Assembly (NCBI GenBank): GCA_001247695.2
Contig: LGRX02033544.1
Coordinates: forward strand, 42,075 to 106,074
Direction: 5' to 3'
DNA length: 64,000 nucleotides
From: Cymbomonas tetramitiformis
Taxonomy: Eukaryota; Chlorophyta; Pyramimonadophyceae; Pyramimonadales; Pyramimonadaceae
Part shown: piece after piece, positions 54,775 to 64,000 of the stretch
Layout: every line of letters begins with the position of its first letter
How positions within the stretch are numbered: position 1 is the first letter of the stretch
The notes under the pieces: generated by a model
What the model was told of the DNA's origin: nothing
Seen by the model: only the letters and a program-made list of their open reading frames with translations
Databases searched by the model: none
Position numbers and translations under genes: made by a program

Positions 54775-56841
54775 TCACCCTATCAAGTTCTGCCGCTGCA
54801 GTGATGCTAAGACAATCTGATCCTGTCGTTGTTGTTGTTGTAGTTGTTGCTGCTGGGCATGCAGCTTCTGTGCTTCAGCTGCTCGTAGCTTCTCATCCAG
54901 CTTAACACGCCGGTCCTTAATATCCAAGAGGCGGGCAGTGAACTTGTCGATAATGGGAACCCCGTGTTTAGTGGTAGGAAGGGCTTTTGTGAAAATGCCA
55001 GCCTGATTGTCATCAGTCGGAATCCATACCGGTGTAAACTTCTTGAGGGGCCCCTGACACCAGTTCCTAACCGCGTGGTACCGAACCGCAATGTGTTTGA
55101 GCTTAGAAGAGAGTGCCCGCTGAGTGACCAAAGTCTGAACTGCTGAGTTATCTACATTGATGGTGATGGGCTCAGCTGAGGGAAAGAACTCTGTCAGTGT
55201 GTTGTAGATGGCCAGGGCGGAGGTGCAGGCTTCTGACATGGCAACATACTCTGCCTCTGTAGAGTGAAGGGCAGTGCATGACTTCTGCTTCTTTGACCAC
55301 CAGTCAATGAGCATACCGTGAAAGTAGAGACAGTAGCCGGAAACTGAGTTCCGTGTGGCAGTGTCTCCTGCATGGTCTGAGTCACAGAACGCGGTGAGCT
55401 GGGGTGCTGCAGAGTCAATAGTCATACCAAGTGTGTAGTCTCTGGTGGAATAGGCATAGTGAAGGATCCGCTTGGCAGCGGTGAGGGCTTCAACTGTGGG
55501 CTGGTGGCAGAACTGAGCCAGATATGTGACGTGGTAATATATGTCGGGTCTGACTGTCCTGGCTAACCAGAGCAGAGAGTAGATCAAGGATCTGAGGGGT
55601 GTCTCAATGGACCTGTCAATGGCATCAGGTGGGGGAATGGGGAGGGAGAGACCCTCTGCCATCGGTGATCGAGGTGGCTGCTTATCCGTGGCTATGCTGA
55701 ACTTAGCACACAGATCTGTGATGCTCCGCTCGTGTGAAAGCTCAATCCTGGTCGGGTATGACTCTCCTGTAGGAAGTGTCTCAGTCTGAACATCAACTCT
55801 GAGCTGGAGGAACTGGTTGAGGACACCCGAGTAGGTGGCCTGGAATGTGGACATGATGTCAGTGTGGAACCGGGATCTGGACCGCTCATCGGCACAAGCC
55901 ACAATGAAGTCATCAACGTAGATGAGGACTATGAAGAGCTGAGTGTCAATCCAGCCGATGTACAGGCACTCGTCATATGTGGACCTGCTGAGTGTAGGGT
56001 AGCGGTCTTTCATGAATCTGTGTGCGGTCTCTGACCAGAGTCTGCCTGAGGTCCGATGTCCGTAGAGTGCCTTCTTCATATAGGCACCTACATATCCTAG
56101 GGGATGGATGTACCCCTTCGGAAACCTGACATAGTACCGCTCATCCCCAGGTATTAGAGCCTGGAGGAAAGCCTGAGAGACATCATAGTGGTATGGCATG
56201 AGGCTGTGTGTCAGGCAGAGCGCTAGTAGGAGTCTGAAGGTGGTGAGCTGAGGTGTAGGGGCAAAGGTCTCCGCCTCCTCATAGAAGGTGCGGTCCATGT
56301 CTCCTCTGGTGGTGCATCTGGCCTTGAACTTGCCAAGGGAGCCGTCTGTCAACTTCTTGAGCTTAAAGACAAACTTACTGGGGAGGACGGTGGAGCCTGG
56401 GGGGAAGGCGGTGACTGGATCGGCCCTGTCTGGCTGAAGTATGCCGTCAATCTCTGACTGGATGGCTTTGTGCCACTGTCTCCAATTAGGGCTGAGCCGA
56501 GCCTGTCTGTATGTGGCAGGGTTTGGCTCGTCCATGAAGGCATCACTCGGGAAGTCTGCGGGGTCCGAGTCTGCGTCTCTGAGGGCAAGGAGCATGGCCT
56601 TCTGGTCCGGGCAGATGATGACAACATCGGTGTCTGCATACTGGGTGGAGTGTGAGTCAGCAGAGTCGAAGTACACCTGGTATCTGTGTTGGACCTGAGG
56701 CCTATGGTCTACAGACACGATGACTGCAGGGATACTTCTGTCGGTCAGCTGGCTTAGCCGAGCACATAGCAAAACACGGGTAAAAGACATTAGGTGCCCC
56801 ATGTTTGTGTCTGTGCTTGAGAAAGCTGATGAGAGTGGCAT
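54775..56841 (-). CDS. Copia reverse transcriptase and RNase H, 688 codons
   Basis: This is the polymerase part of the copia polyprotein. Residues about 150-400 are the copia-type reverse transcriptase: FKARCTTRGD, YDVSQAFLQA, ALYG, and the catalytic LIYVDDF at 306-312. Residues about 480-610 are RNase H, with FCDSDHAGD (D487), STEAEYVA (E529) and INVDNSA (D564). The C-end is glutamine-rich (HAQQQQLQQQQ). All catalytic residues are present and the frame is intact. Upstream it overlaps the integrase frame in a different phase near 56840-56702; true continuation requires a shift there. The ATG at 56841 is simply the first in frame, since the product should be cleaved from a polyprotein. Confidence 0.92.
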   Translation of the reverse strand: MPLSSAFSSTDTNMGHLMSFTRVLLCARLSQLTDRSIPAVIVSVDHRPQVQHRYQVYFDSADSHSTQYADTDVVIICPDQKAMLLALRDADSDPADFPSDAFMDEPNPATYRQARLSPNWRQWHKAIQSEIDGILQPDRADPVTAFPPGSTVLPSKFVFKLKKLTDGSLGKFKARCTTRGDMDRTFYEEAETFAPTPQLTTFRLLLALCLTHSLMPYHYDVSQAFLQALIPGDERYYVRFPKGYIHPLGYVGAYMKKALYGHRTSGRLWSETAHRFMKDRYPTLSRSTYDECLYIGWIDTQLFIVLIYVDDFIVACADERSRSRFHTDIMSTFQATYSGVLNQFLQLRVDVQTETLPTGESYPTRIELSHERSITDLCAKFSIATDKQPPRSPMAEGLSLPIPPPDAIDRSIETPLRSLIYSLLWLARTVRPDIYYHVTYLAQFCHQPTVEALTAAKRILHYAYSTRDYTLGMTIDSAAPQLTAFCDSDHAGDTATRNSVSGYCLYFHGMLIDWWSKKQKSCTALHSTEAEYVAMSEACTSALAIYNTLTEFFPSAEPITINVDNSAVQTLVTQRALSSKLKHIAVRYHAVRNWCQGPLKKFTPVWIPTDDNQAGIFTKALPTTKHGVPIIDKFTARLLDIKDRRVKLDEKLRAAEAQKLHAQQQQLQQQQRQDQIVLASLQRQNLIG

Positions 56842-57704
56842 AGTGGCTCTTGGCCAGCTGAAGATAGTGTATGAGCTTTACCCAGACTGGATGTCTGAGT
56901 TTAGCACACTGGACCTTGACATAGGCAAAGGTCTCTGACTCGTGGGTGCTGCATGCAAGCTCGAGGATGTCGGGGGAGGAGAGGGCTGTGGGGCGTCGGA
57001 TGGGGTACAGCTTCTTTGTGAAGATAGCTGTGGAGGCGGGATCAACCAGAGTGTTGTGCGTGTTGGCAAGTGTCTTAGCCATGAGAGCAGGGTCAGTGAC
57101 AAACGTAGGCCTAGAGAGAGCCTTGAGTTTTCCTTTCACTGTGTCAAGGCATAGATAGTTGCCTGGTGTGAGATTCCCGACATAGCGGTATGGCTTGCTC
57201 TTAGGCTGTAGCTTAGCCGAAGTGTCAGCTTTAGCTCCTGCCTTAGAGCGCTGTGCGGGGTCCTGCCAGACATTGCACTCGGACCAGAAGGGCCGGAGCT
57301 CGGTGTAGTCGAAGTGACGGCCGGTGTATCTGAGATGAGGTGTGTCCATTCCAATGTGCTTGTTAGGCATAACATTGAGGACTGTGTTAATGGCATGGAG
57401 TGCAGCAAGAGGCCATGTGTACAGCGGGGCATCATATGTGCGCATGGTGCTGTTCATGATCTTCTGCATGTCTCTCCAGAGCACCTCAATCTGAGCCTGG
57501 AACTCGTGCATGTATGGCGGACCGGTCTCATGACGCATGCGGTACTGTCGGAGCAGTGTCTTCATCTCCTCCGATGTGTACTCTGTGGCACAGTCTGTGT
57601 GGAAAGTGATGGTCTCTGGTGTGAAGCCGTGGGACTGAATGTCATCAAGGACAGTGTGGAGGTGGAAGTGTTGGCTTCCCTTAGAAGGTGAGGCATATCC
57701 GAAG
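56702..57704 (-). CDS. Copia integrase, C-terminal part
   Basis: This frame holds the second catalytic aspartate (HTDCATEYTS near 57590) and the catalytic glutamate (QAQIEVLWRDM near 57485), followed by the usual W, N and Y-rich segment and YVGNLTPGNYLCLD. The first aspartate lies in the other half beyond the hAT insertion. Removal of the insertion plus one target copy would keep the same frame. The frame runs on to 56702, overlapping the reverse transcriptase frame, so the shift lies near 56830. Confidence 0.88.
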
Positions 57705-59183
57705 CAGTGTCAACAACGGAGACGGGTTAACCCGCGGAGACGGAGACGGGTCCGCTATTTCGTTGGCATCCGTCTACGACGTAACCGCTGTGGGCCAGGA
57801 TTGGTGCGGATTTGTCTCCGCGCGGAGCGAACGCATTGGAACCTCCGTGTTCGTCGTAGCGGCGAGCAGGTAGCCTCTGCCCCGCTCCGTATCTGCGCGA
57901 AGCCTTGCTGTCACCGGATCCTTCTCCGGCAAGGCCAATAGGTGCCAGCCTCTGCCCTGACCTGTCTACGTCCGATGACAGCAATATCAGGCTCCGTTTT
58001 CGCAATTGGCCGGGTTAACCCCTAAACCGATTTTTGGGTAGAATTCTACCCAAGCCGAAAACTTCACTGAGTCATTAATTTCAAAGTCGTTTTTTATCCA
58101 AATTCAACTTTGAGGACAGTTTTGGAAACGTCTATATCAGGCGCATCCAACCATGTCCTTAACTTTGGGCTCATCGAAACTATATTCATATGATTTGAGG
58201 GTAAACCTTGAAGATATGTTTTATCTTCACTTGCAAAGCCGATGTATCACCGTATCATTCCCTTAGCCCTAGTTAGGGTATGTTATGTGTAAGTACTATT
58301 AATAGGTACTTGCATGTTATGTTAGGGTCAAGATTAGGGTTTTGTAACGCGTATTACTTATGATTATGCCAACGTGGGTAAAATGCCATTCAACATTCAA
58401 CAAGTTCGTCAGTACATCGTAGATTCATACACATATGCTCCAAATCGATGCGGCTTAATACGACGTTTTCGGTGTTACCTTCAAATTTGGATTTGGATTT
58501 TGTAAGCAGAAGATATTCACGAATTGGTAAACGTGAAAAAAACAGGTGATTCCAAAATCGGTTTAGGGGTTAATGGCGATGACCGGCCAAATTTTCAAAA
58601 TTTTGACGTTAGCCTTAAACGTTAGCCTTAAAATCTAACAACCGGCATTTTAAGGGTTAAGCATTAACCATGCCGATGTCCGCCTCACGGTCAATTCAGG
58701 CCGCACTCCCATGCGAGGTGGTAAAGAAGTATCCTGGCTCTGAGCAGGTTGTACAGTACATCAGCAGGATGTACCGTACAACCACTCGTACATTACCCTA
58801 CCGTCACGGCCTCCGTAATAAGTTCAAACTGTCGAAACGGTTGTCATGTGATCACAGAGAAAGTAAACTGAAGACTGAAAGCATCAACGGTTGACCCCCT
58901 CTGGTGCAGTGTGCAACGAGGCTCCAAAAAATGTTCGTATCCAAGGGATCCAGCGAAAGGCAGGATCCGGTTACGTCGTAGCCCGCCGAAGGCGGGCTTC
59001 GGCCTGGACCGTATCCGTAGGGATCCCGCCGAAGGCGGGATCCGGCTACGTCGTAGCCCGCCGAAGGCAGGCTTCGGACCGAACCGTATCCGTAGGGATC
59101 CCGCCGAAGGCGGGATCCAGCTACGACGTAACCCGCCGAAGGCGGGCTACGTCGAAGACGGTCCGGCTCCGTTGTTGACACTG
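57705..59183. mobile_element. hAT-type element, 1479 bp, inside the copia integrase
   Basis: The inverted ends start CAGTGTCAACAACGGAG. The target duplication is ATCCGAAG (57697-57704 and 59184-59191), so 8 bp and CAGTG ends mark it as hAT. Subterminal regions are rich in CTACGTCGTAG and CGAAGGCGGG words. The interior contains an inverted pair around AACCCCTAAACCGATTTT (58017, 58555). There is no transposase. Confidence 0.93.
58930..59160. repeat. Subterminal tandem repeat of the integrase-borne hAT element
   Basis: GGGATCCCGCCGAAGGCGGG and TACGTCGTAGCCCGCCGAAG alternate about three times. GCCGAAGGCGGG is itself near-palindromic. Similar CTACGACGTAAC occurs near the left end at 57775. Confidence 0.85.
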
Positions 59184-60447
59184 ATCCGAAGGCCTTTTTA
59201 GTGACGGGGCACTTAAAGGCACTGATGAAGACTGACTCGTCGTAGCCAGGGGGTTTGCATGGGCCCCAAATGTCAGCAAATATGTGCTGAAATGGCTTGG
59301 ACTGTTCCCATTTGACAGGCCGGTGGTTGGCTGGCAAAGCCGGAGGTGGTCTGCGGTTGGCTCTGTCAAATACATTAAAGGGTCCTGGGCGTTTGGCATT
59401 CCAGGTGTTGCAATGAGCACACCCGCAGCCTGACAGGATAGTCCTGAGTGTCTTCATGGAGAGGTGTCGTCTGGGTACTGCAAACTGAAGCCCCTGTGAG
59501 AAGAGGTGAGCAATGTACTGGTGTGAGTAGTGGCCCAGACAGGCATGGAGGTACTGATGAGGGTCAATCCTGGGGACTGTGGTGGCATCCTTGAAAAGGA
59601 TGATGGTGTCGAACGGAGCCCCCTGGATGAAGACACGGTCAGCACCGCCCTCCTCTCCTGCATCTGTGAGGTCCTGGGGGGAGTAGGTACCAGCGCGAGG
59701 GCGGGAGAAGAAGCCGGGTGTGCCTGCTGGGATGGTGGCTATCTCCTGAAAGTGATAGGTGAGTGGCCACCAGGCTGCAGATGGTGACTTCCGGAGACAC
59801 ACCGTGTATGAGGTGTTATTAGGGTCTAACCAGAAGTCCTCTAGCATCTTCATCAACATCCTTTGGATGATGGAGTTGATGAAGGGCGGGTTGGCCCAGA
59901 AAGAGCGCCCGCACCAGACATGATCCTCAGCAGGGTCCTCGAGGGAGTAGTAGTGCTGGCACTGTGTGTTACCCCGTGGGTAGGGGATGCCGTCTGTGTA
60001 GAGGTCTGTGTCACAATAGCCGTATGGACTGTGCTGAGCAAACTCTCTGTAGGCGGACCTAGCAACCATCCAGTCGACTGTGCCCTTCTCTGCAAGCTCC
60101 GAAGGGGCAGGCTGCAGGAGGGGTCTCCTCTGTGCTATGGAGTGGGCAGATGGGGTGGCTCGCCAGCTGCTGGGGTGTACAACATAGTCTCTGCCAGTGT
60201 CATAGAGGTCAAAGAGAGAAGCACCGTGGTGCCATGTGAGGTCGATGAAGTCAGGGGAGCGGGCCCCGTGTCTGAGCATCTGGCGGACTGAGAGGAGGTT
60301 TGGGGCATTTGGATCATAGAAGGCTTGGAGAAATGGGAGTGTGATCCAAGTGCCGTCGGTGTACTGGGAATCAATGGAGGCTGTGCCGACACTGTGAGGC
60401 TTACCTTGTAATGCTGATCCGAGGCTGTGGTCATGCTGGAGGTGCAC
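59184..60447 (-). CDS. Copia polyprotein: protease end, NPPF-motif domain, GAG-pre-integrase, integrase start
   Basis: Residues 1-60 finish the aspartic protease (FYDPNAPNLLSVRQML). Residues about 121-250 (nt 60087-59698) form an extra domain: DWMVARSAYREF, D.DLY, NTQCQHYYS, FWANPPF, then SAAWW and PAGTPGFFSRP. This pattern (DW...F, LD.., NA.C..Y, NPPF, WW) is that of the phage Dam-like N6-adenine methyltransferase module known from DIRS-type retroelements; an RNase-H-like relative is the alternative. Residues about 295-355 are GAG-pre-integrase (HACLGHYSH...CGCAHCNTW). Residues from 385 hold the first integrase aspartate (FADIWGP). The host frame ends at the hAT insertion; the annotated frame continues by chance to 58852. 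Confidence 0.85.
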
Positions 60448-60653
60448 GGGGACAACTCAGTGAAGAGCTCCCTGTTATTCAGGAGAAGATGTGAGGCTCC
60501 TGAATCTACAAGGAGGTGTCCGTGCGTGTTGGAGGCACGGCGGCCTTTCCCAAGCAGAGGGAGGAACACCGGTGTGCCGTGAGAACAGTGCCGGGCACCG
60601 TCGGTGCAGCTGAGGTCTCTCCCCACGGCGCTGCAACCGCAGGGTCGTAGACC
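60135..60653 (-). CDS. Copia aspartic protease, N-terminal part
   Basis: LLVDSGASHLLLNN is the catalytic motif of copia proteases (DSGAS), which cleave the Gag-Pol polyprotein. The frame lies directly downstream of an in-frame TGA at 60654-60656 and is in the same phase as the acidic ORF upstream. It leaves register with the rest of the protease near 60390, where the meaningful frame moves to the one starting at 60447. The sequence after about residue 75 of this frame is therefore not real protein. Confidence 0.85.
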   Translation of the reverse strand, partial: GLRPCGCSAVGRDLSCTDGARHCSHGTPVFLPLLGKGRRASNTHGHLLVDSGASHLLLNNRELFTELSPCTSSMTTASDQHYKVSLTVSAQPPLIPSTPTALGSHSHFSKPSMIQMPQTSSQSARCSDTGPAPLTSSTSHGTTVLLSLTSMTLAETMLYTPAAGEPPHLPTP

Positions 60654-61423
60654 TCAATGCTGATCTCTGGGGCCCAAATGGTGGTCATCAAAGACCTCAA
60701 ACTGGGCCCAATCCTCCTCAGGGTCTTCGGTGCAATATGAGGGGTGTGTTAGGCTGTAGTTCTCAAGGAACTGATTAAGCTGATGGAAGGAGGGAGATGG
60801 CATAACTGAGAAATCCCACTGAGAGTGCTCTGGGGAGTGTGAGCTGTTTGGCCGTGGCCGAGGTGTGTCAGTGCGGATCGAGGTGTCTGCCATGAACTGC
60901 TTCCACTTAGTAGTGGTCTCCGAGGTGTCCTCCTGAGATTCAGGGATAGGAGGGAAGTGGAAATCCGGTGTGACGGCACAGGCCTGCACTGTGGACGGGA
61001 CCGGGGGCTGCATGTGTGTGTCTGAGGTAGCAGCCAGCCGGTCGGTGTCCACCAATGCAGGCAGGGTGCCCGCTATAGCCCGTGTAGTTGCCCTATCGAC
61101 AGTGGGCTGAGCAGGCACCGTACCGTCAGTGTCGGATACTGGAGGAGGAGGAGGAGGAGGAGGAGGTGTGTGTTGGGGCGGATAGCCCTCGGTGTCTGAC
61201 TCGCAGTCTGAGTCGGAGACATCGGCCCACCGGCCAATACTCTCAAGCCCGGTGTATGGTGTATAATCCAAGGGGGTTGGGGAGCCGTCAGGGGCTCCGG
61301 GTGTAGGCGGTTGCTCGGAGGCCACTGTAGTGTCGGCCTCGAGAGCTGTGCTGAGAGATGTAGGGGTGTCAGCGGCGGTTGCACCGTCAGTATAGACGGT
61401 GTGATCGGTGGGCGTGCCCACAA
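60654..61423 (-). CDS. Copia acidic, proline-rich linker region
   Basis: A D/E/T/P-rich sequence includes a nine-proline run and motifs such as WADVSDSDCESDTEGY and EDPEEDWAQFEVFDDH. No known domain. The frame upstream continues into the inserted element; the first about 20 codons of the ORF starting at 61487 belong to that element. It ends at TGA 60654-60656, in the context CAT-TGA-G, with the protease in the same frame beyond. Confidence 0.7.
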
Positions 61424-62497
61424 TTTGTCTATTGCCAAATGGGTACGGTGGGTTAACCCACCGTAATGACGATTTTAAACAACCCAAAGTTCCTATGTAA
61501 CGGCGTATATGGTCCCAAACCTATGTTTCATGGCACTCATTAAGAGTCCCTTCGAACATGGAAAACGTACGTTGCACCATTCTAAGGTGTTTTCGATGTG
61601 TAAGAGGCGCACGAAGTTGCCAAATATTATGGTGGGTTGGGAAATTTGCTTACGGTGGGTTTACACGTGTCACAAATATTGGTAGATCCGTGCCGTACGG
61701 AGGGAGGCGCTAGTATGCGATCTTAGGGTTGGCACTTCATATGTGATAGTTGACAATGTTAAGTTTTTATGTACATCACTTGGGGAGGCATGTGCATATC
61801 GTAGGCATGCTACGTTACCATGGGGGTGTCGGGATTCATTAAGCCCTGAAATTGGCTAAAATCCGTTATTTTCATAGGGTTTCGTGGGGGGAATAACGAA
61901 GTTCACGCCAATGGGTACTGCTCAAGCAGCTGCGACAGTTTATACATCAAAATACATTCATAGACCAAACGTTTTTCATCTCAACAAGGCAATTCATTGT
62001 GTGTTAAGCGTGTGTATTGTCATGTATTCACCCAAGTGCAAATACGCGGTGATGAAGACGAGGGACTTCGCGTGCTTGTCTGCGTCATATTCGAACGTCG
62101 TTTCGAATCGATTGCCAGGTGCTTTGTCCGGGTCACATGCGGTCAGTCGAGCCTTCAAGCTATAGTCAAGGGGGTTGAGGCATTGCCCGCCAAACTCTTG
62201 GACAGCCCATTCCCGCGCCCACACGCACCAGCGGGAATGTATAACTCACACCCTATTATTTTCTCACGTTTTCTCAAGTTGAGCGCAATAGGAGGCATGT
62301 TTAACAGCGTCTGCCGCCAAGTCTATTGACCCCCGAGTACTTTTAGTATTGGTTTTAGGTGTCTAGTTGGTCACTATAATGTCACATTTCTTGCGGAACC
62401 GCGTAACGACCCCGTTACGCGCCAAAAGCGTAGGGTTGGTTTACCCACCGTAACAGCGTGTTACGGTGGGTAAACCCACCGATCTGGCAATAGACAA
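61424..62497. mobile_element. TIR element, 1074 bp, probable 3-bp target duplication
   Basis: The ends are TTTGTCTATTGCCA on the left and its complement on the right (one base less). CAA flanks both sides (61421-61423 and 62498-62500). Just inside each end are palindromes, ACGGTGGGTTAACCCACCGT on the left and a near copy (TTACGGTGGGTAAACC) twice on the right. A small minus-strand ORF (62224-61994) is of unknown nature. The superfamily is not clear; 3-bp duplications occur in Harbinger- and CACTA-type elements. Outside frames are in the same phase. Confidence 0.8.
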
Positions 62498-63104
62498 CAA
62501 GGGCCTCATCGGCACTGTGTCCCAGGGGCGGTGTGGAGGCAGCTGCTGGCTCACAGAGTGTGGTGGGAGCTGCGGTGACACCACCGGAGGGCAGATGTGG
62601 CGTGTGGTTGGCCGGTGCCGTAGCACTGGCGGAGGCCGGCTGAGGTGAGGCAGTAGCCGGTGCCGTGGCACCACCGGAGGCCGGCTGTGTGGAGGCAGTA
62701 GCCGGTGCCGTGGCACCACCGGAGGTCGGCCGAGGTGAGGCAGTAGCCGGTGCCGTGGCACCACCAGAGGCTGGCCGAGGTGAGGCAGTGGCCGGTGCCG
62801 TGGCACCACCGGGGGCCGGCTGAGGTGAGGCAGTAGCCGGTGCCGTGGCACCACCGGAGGCCGGCTGAGGTGAGGCAGTAGCCGGTGCCGTGGCACCACC
62901 GGAGGCTGGCTGAGGTGAGGCAGTAGGCGGTGCCGTGGCACCACCGGAGGCTGGCTGTGTGGAGGCATTGGCCGGTGCCGTGGCACTGGCAGAGGCCGGC
63001 TGTGAGAAGGTGGTAGCCGGCCGAGGTGACATATAGAATGTGTATGTCAGTGTTATGTGCAAAAGTGTGAGGAGCACAGCAACCGTGAAGGAGAACCAGT
63101 GCAT
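62498..63104 (-). CDS. Copia-borne ORF with membrane segment and 15-aa repeats
   Basis: It begins MHWFSFTVAVLLTLLHITLT, a strongly hydrophobic N-terminus fit for a signal anchor. About nine copies follow of a 15-residue repeat built on PASGGATAPATASPQ. It then joins the linker region across the inserted element. The frame is the same as gag, separated only by the TGA at 63210-63212 with no other stop between. The region may therefore be an internal part of a long Gag reached by readthrough, or a separate product. Membrane segments are not usual for copia Gag. Confidence 0.55.
62640..62990. repeat. 45-bp in-frame minisatellite
   Basis: GAGGCAGTAGCCGGTGCCGT then GGCACCACCGGAGGCCGGCT recurs at 45-bp spacing about eight times, keeping the reading frame of the surrounding ORF (15 residues per unit). 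Confidence 0.95.
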
Positions 63105-63212
63105 AGCAATGGCTACTAGGGTGCGTGTGACCGAGGGAGTGTTACAGCCAGGCTGTGGTGCGGCGGTGTGTACGGCAGCAGTGTGAATCGGGTCTGTATG
63201 CGTGCCCTCTCA

Positions 63213-64000
63213 ATGCATCCCCATCCCAGGCACTGCAGTATGGATGCATGCAGTGTCAGGTGCAATTGTGGTGGCTGGGGGGATACCAATGGCCCGAGGC
63301 TCAGGCTGATGGCAGTCGGGAGGTGATGATGGTGGTGAAAGGGGAGTGGTGGAGGTGGGAGGGGTGGTGGCAGTGTCCAGAGTGTCCTCGGAGATGGTGG
63401 AGGCCACTGAGGTGCTGCCGGTCAGGAGGTCAGTCAGGTAAGGCACAGGGCACTGGGTGTTGCAGTCCACGGTGATGTCTGTCTGGGCTGGGGCGGTGGC
63501 GGTGCTGTTGGCCGAAGCCAGTGGCTCAGCTACCTGGTGCTGCCGATCAAGCTTCTGCTGATGCTGTCTGACCTTCTTCTGCTTCTCCTTGTCCCGCTTC
63601 CTCTGCCGCTTCGTCTTCTCCCAAGCCGGGTCCTCGTGGTCCGGGTCCTCCCTCAAGTCAGTAGCCGTGACGGTGTCAAAGTACCTGAAGGCAAAGAGGG
63701 CGGGGGGCTCCAGCTGTGGGAAGGAGAACTGGGTGTCGGGTGGAGAGGCGGAGGGGGAGAGAGAGCTGAAGGGATTGGGGGAGAAGTGGTTGACCGAAGC
63801 CGAGGGAGGTGGGTGAGGTGACGGGCCGGAGAACTGAGGGATCCAGGGCTTACTGGTGAGGGCGGGCCACTCAGTCTCATCATCCTCCTGGTCTGCCTGG
63901 AAGCTGACTGCCTTAGCTGGATGGTGCAGCTCAGAGCGGTGGGGGGCGGAGGGGGTGGCTGCTCTGAGCTGTGCAACCTCCTGCCGGAGGGCTGCCAGCT
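63213..64000 (-). CDS. Copia gag-like region, start outside the window
   Basis: A continuous minus-strand frame enters from the right edge (LAALRQEVAQLRAATPSAPH). It passes a P/S-rich part, a W-containing motif (DETEWPALTSKPWIPQF) and a highly basic coiled stretch (WEKTKRQRKRDKEKQKKVRQ). It ends at TGA 63210-63212. A basic, Q/K-rich region suits nucleic-acid binding by Gag; no zinc knuckle is visible in the part present. Assignment rests on position upstream of protease. Confidence 0.6.

Larger units (their letters stand above)
54750..64000 (-). mobile_element. Ty1/copia retrotransposon, interrupted, 5' end outside the window
   Basis: The gene order on the minus strand is gag-like, membrane/repeat segment, acidic linker, aspartic protease, NPPF-motif domain, GAG-pre-integrase, integrase, reverse transcriptase, RNase H. 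Integrase before reverse transcriptase is the copia order. Two DNA elements interrupt it (61424-62497 and 57705-59183). Two in-frame TGA codons and two frame changes are present, so the copy is probably inactive unless recoding is used. Confidence 0.92.

Noticed and set aside
58852..59183. C-terminal extension of the copia integrase frame with SAGYVVAGSRLRRDP repeats
   Set aside because: It lies inside the hAT insertion and translates that element's subterminal repeats.
1..64000. tRNA or rRNA genes
   Set aside because: No cloverleaf-like T-arm and acceptor combination or rRNA core sequence was seen by eye. A covariance-model scan was not possible.

Overview
The window reads as nuclear DNA of a photosynthetic or other protist-like eukaryote, most probably a green alga. 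The main gene is split into about 26 short exons with GT...AG introns whose donors nearly all begin GTG. The introns are packed with minisatellites, and transposons of several superfamilies fill the rest. A prasinophyte-type alga would fit, but the species assignment is inference.

Layout. (1) 0-5.7 kb: a long intact ORF (1092-4205) with transposase-like motifs, flanked by short tandem repeats and a 184-bp repeat array. (2) 5.7-14.1 kb: AT-rich repeat land with a small TIR element, two related hAT elements with 8-bp target duplications (one holding a decayed transposase), two GAAGAC-rich arrays in opposite orientation, and a RecQ-helicase fragment. (3) 14.9-18.2 kb: a dimeric satellite of about 180+180 bp. 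Two of its copies carry related TA-flanked elements at exactly the same position; one encodes a short acidic protein and the other a chromodomain protein. (4) 19.2-38.2 kb: a P4-type phospholipid flippase gene (+) with every catalytic signature legible. (5) 38-49.6 kb: GC-rich, probably one or more poorly resolved minus-strand genes with GYF-like and coiled-coil exons, broken up by minisatellites. (6) 51-53.6 kb: a roughly 315-bp satellite whose units end in GCT and GGTAA runs. (7) 54.1-64 kb: a foldback element, then a Ty1/copia retrotransposon on the minus strand running off the right edge. Its interior is broken by a 1.48-kb hAT element in the integrase and a 1.07-kb TIR element upstream of the protease.

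Most notable observations. The copia polyprotein carries a domain with an NPPF motif, resembling the phage Dam/DIRS methyltransferase-like module, between protease and GAG-pre-integrase. Two in-frame TGA codons in identical CAT-TGA-G context separate its gag, linker and protease parts. Twin TA-flanked elements at one satellite position hold what look like the N- and C-terminal parts of one chromodomain protein. A flippase exon start is triplicated in tandem and seems related to a repeat family spread through the same gene's introns.

All calls come from reading the sequence and the supplied translations by eye. No database search, RNA evidence or folding computation was possible. Exon borders are hand-placed.
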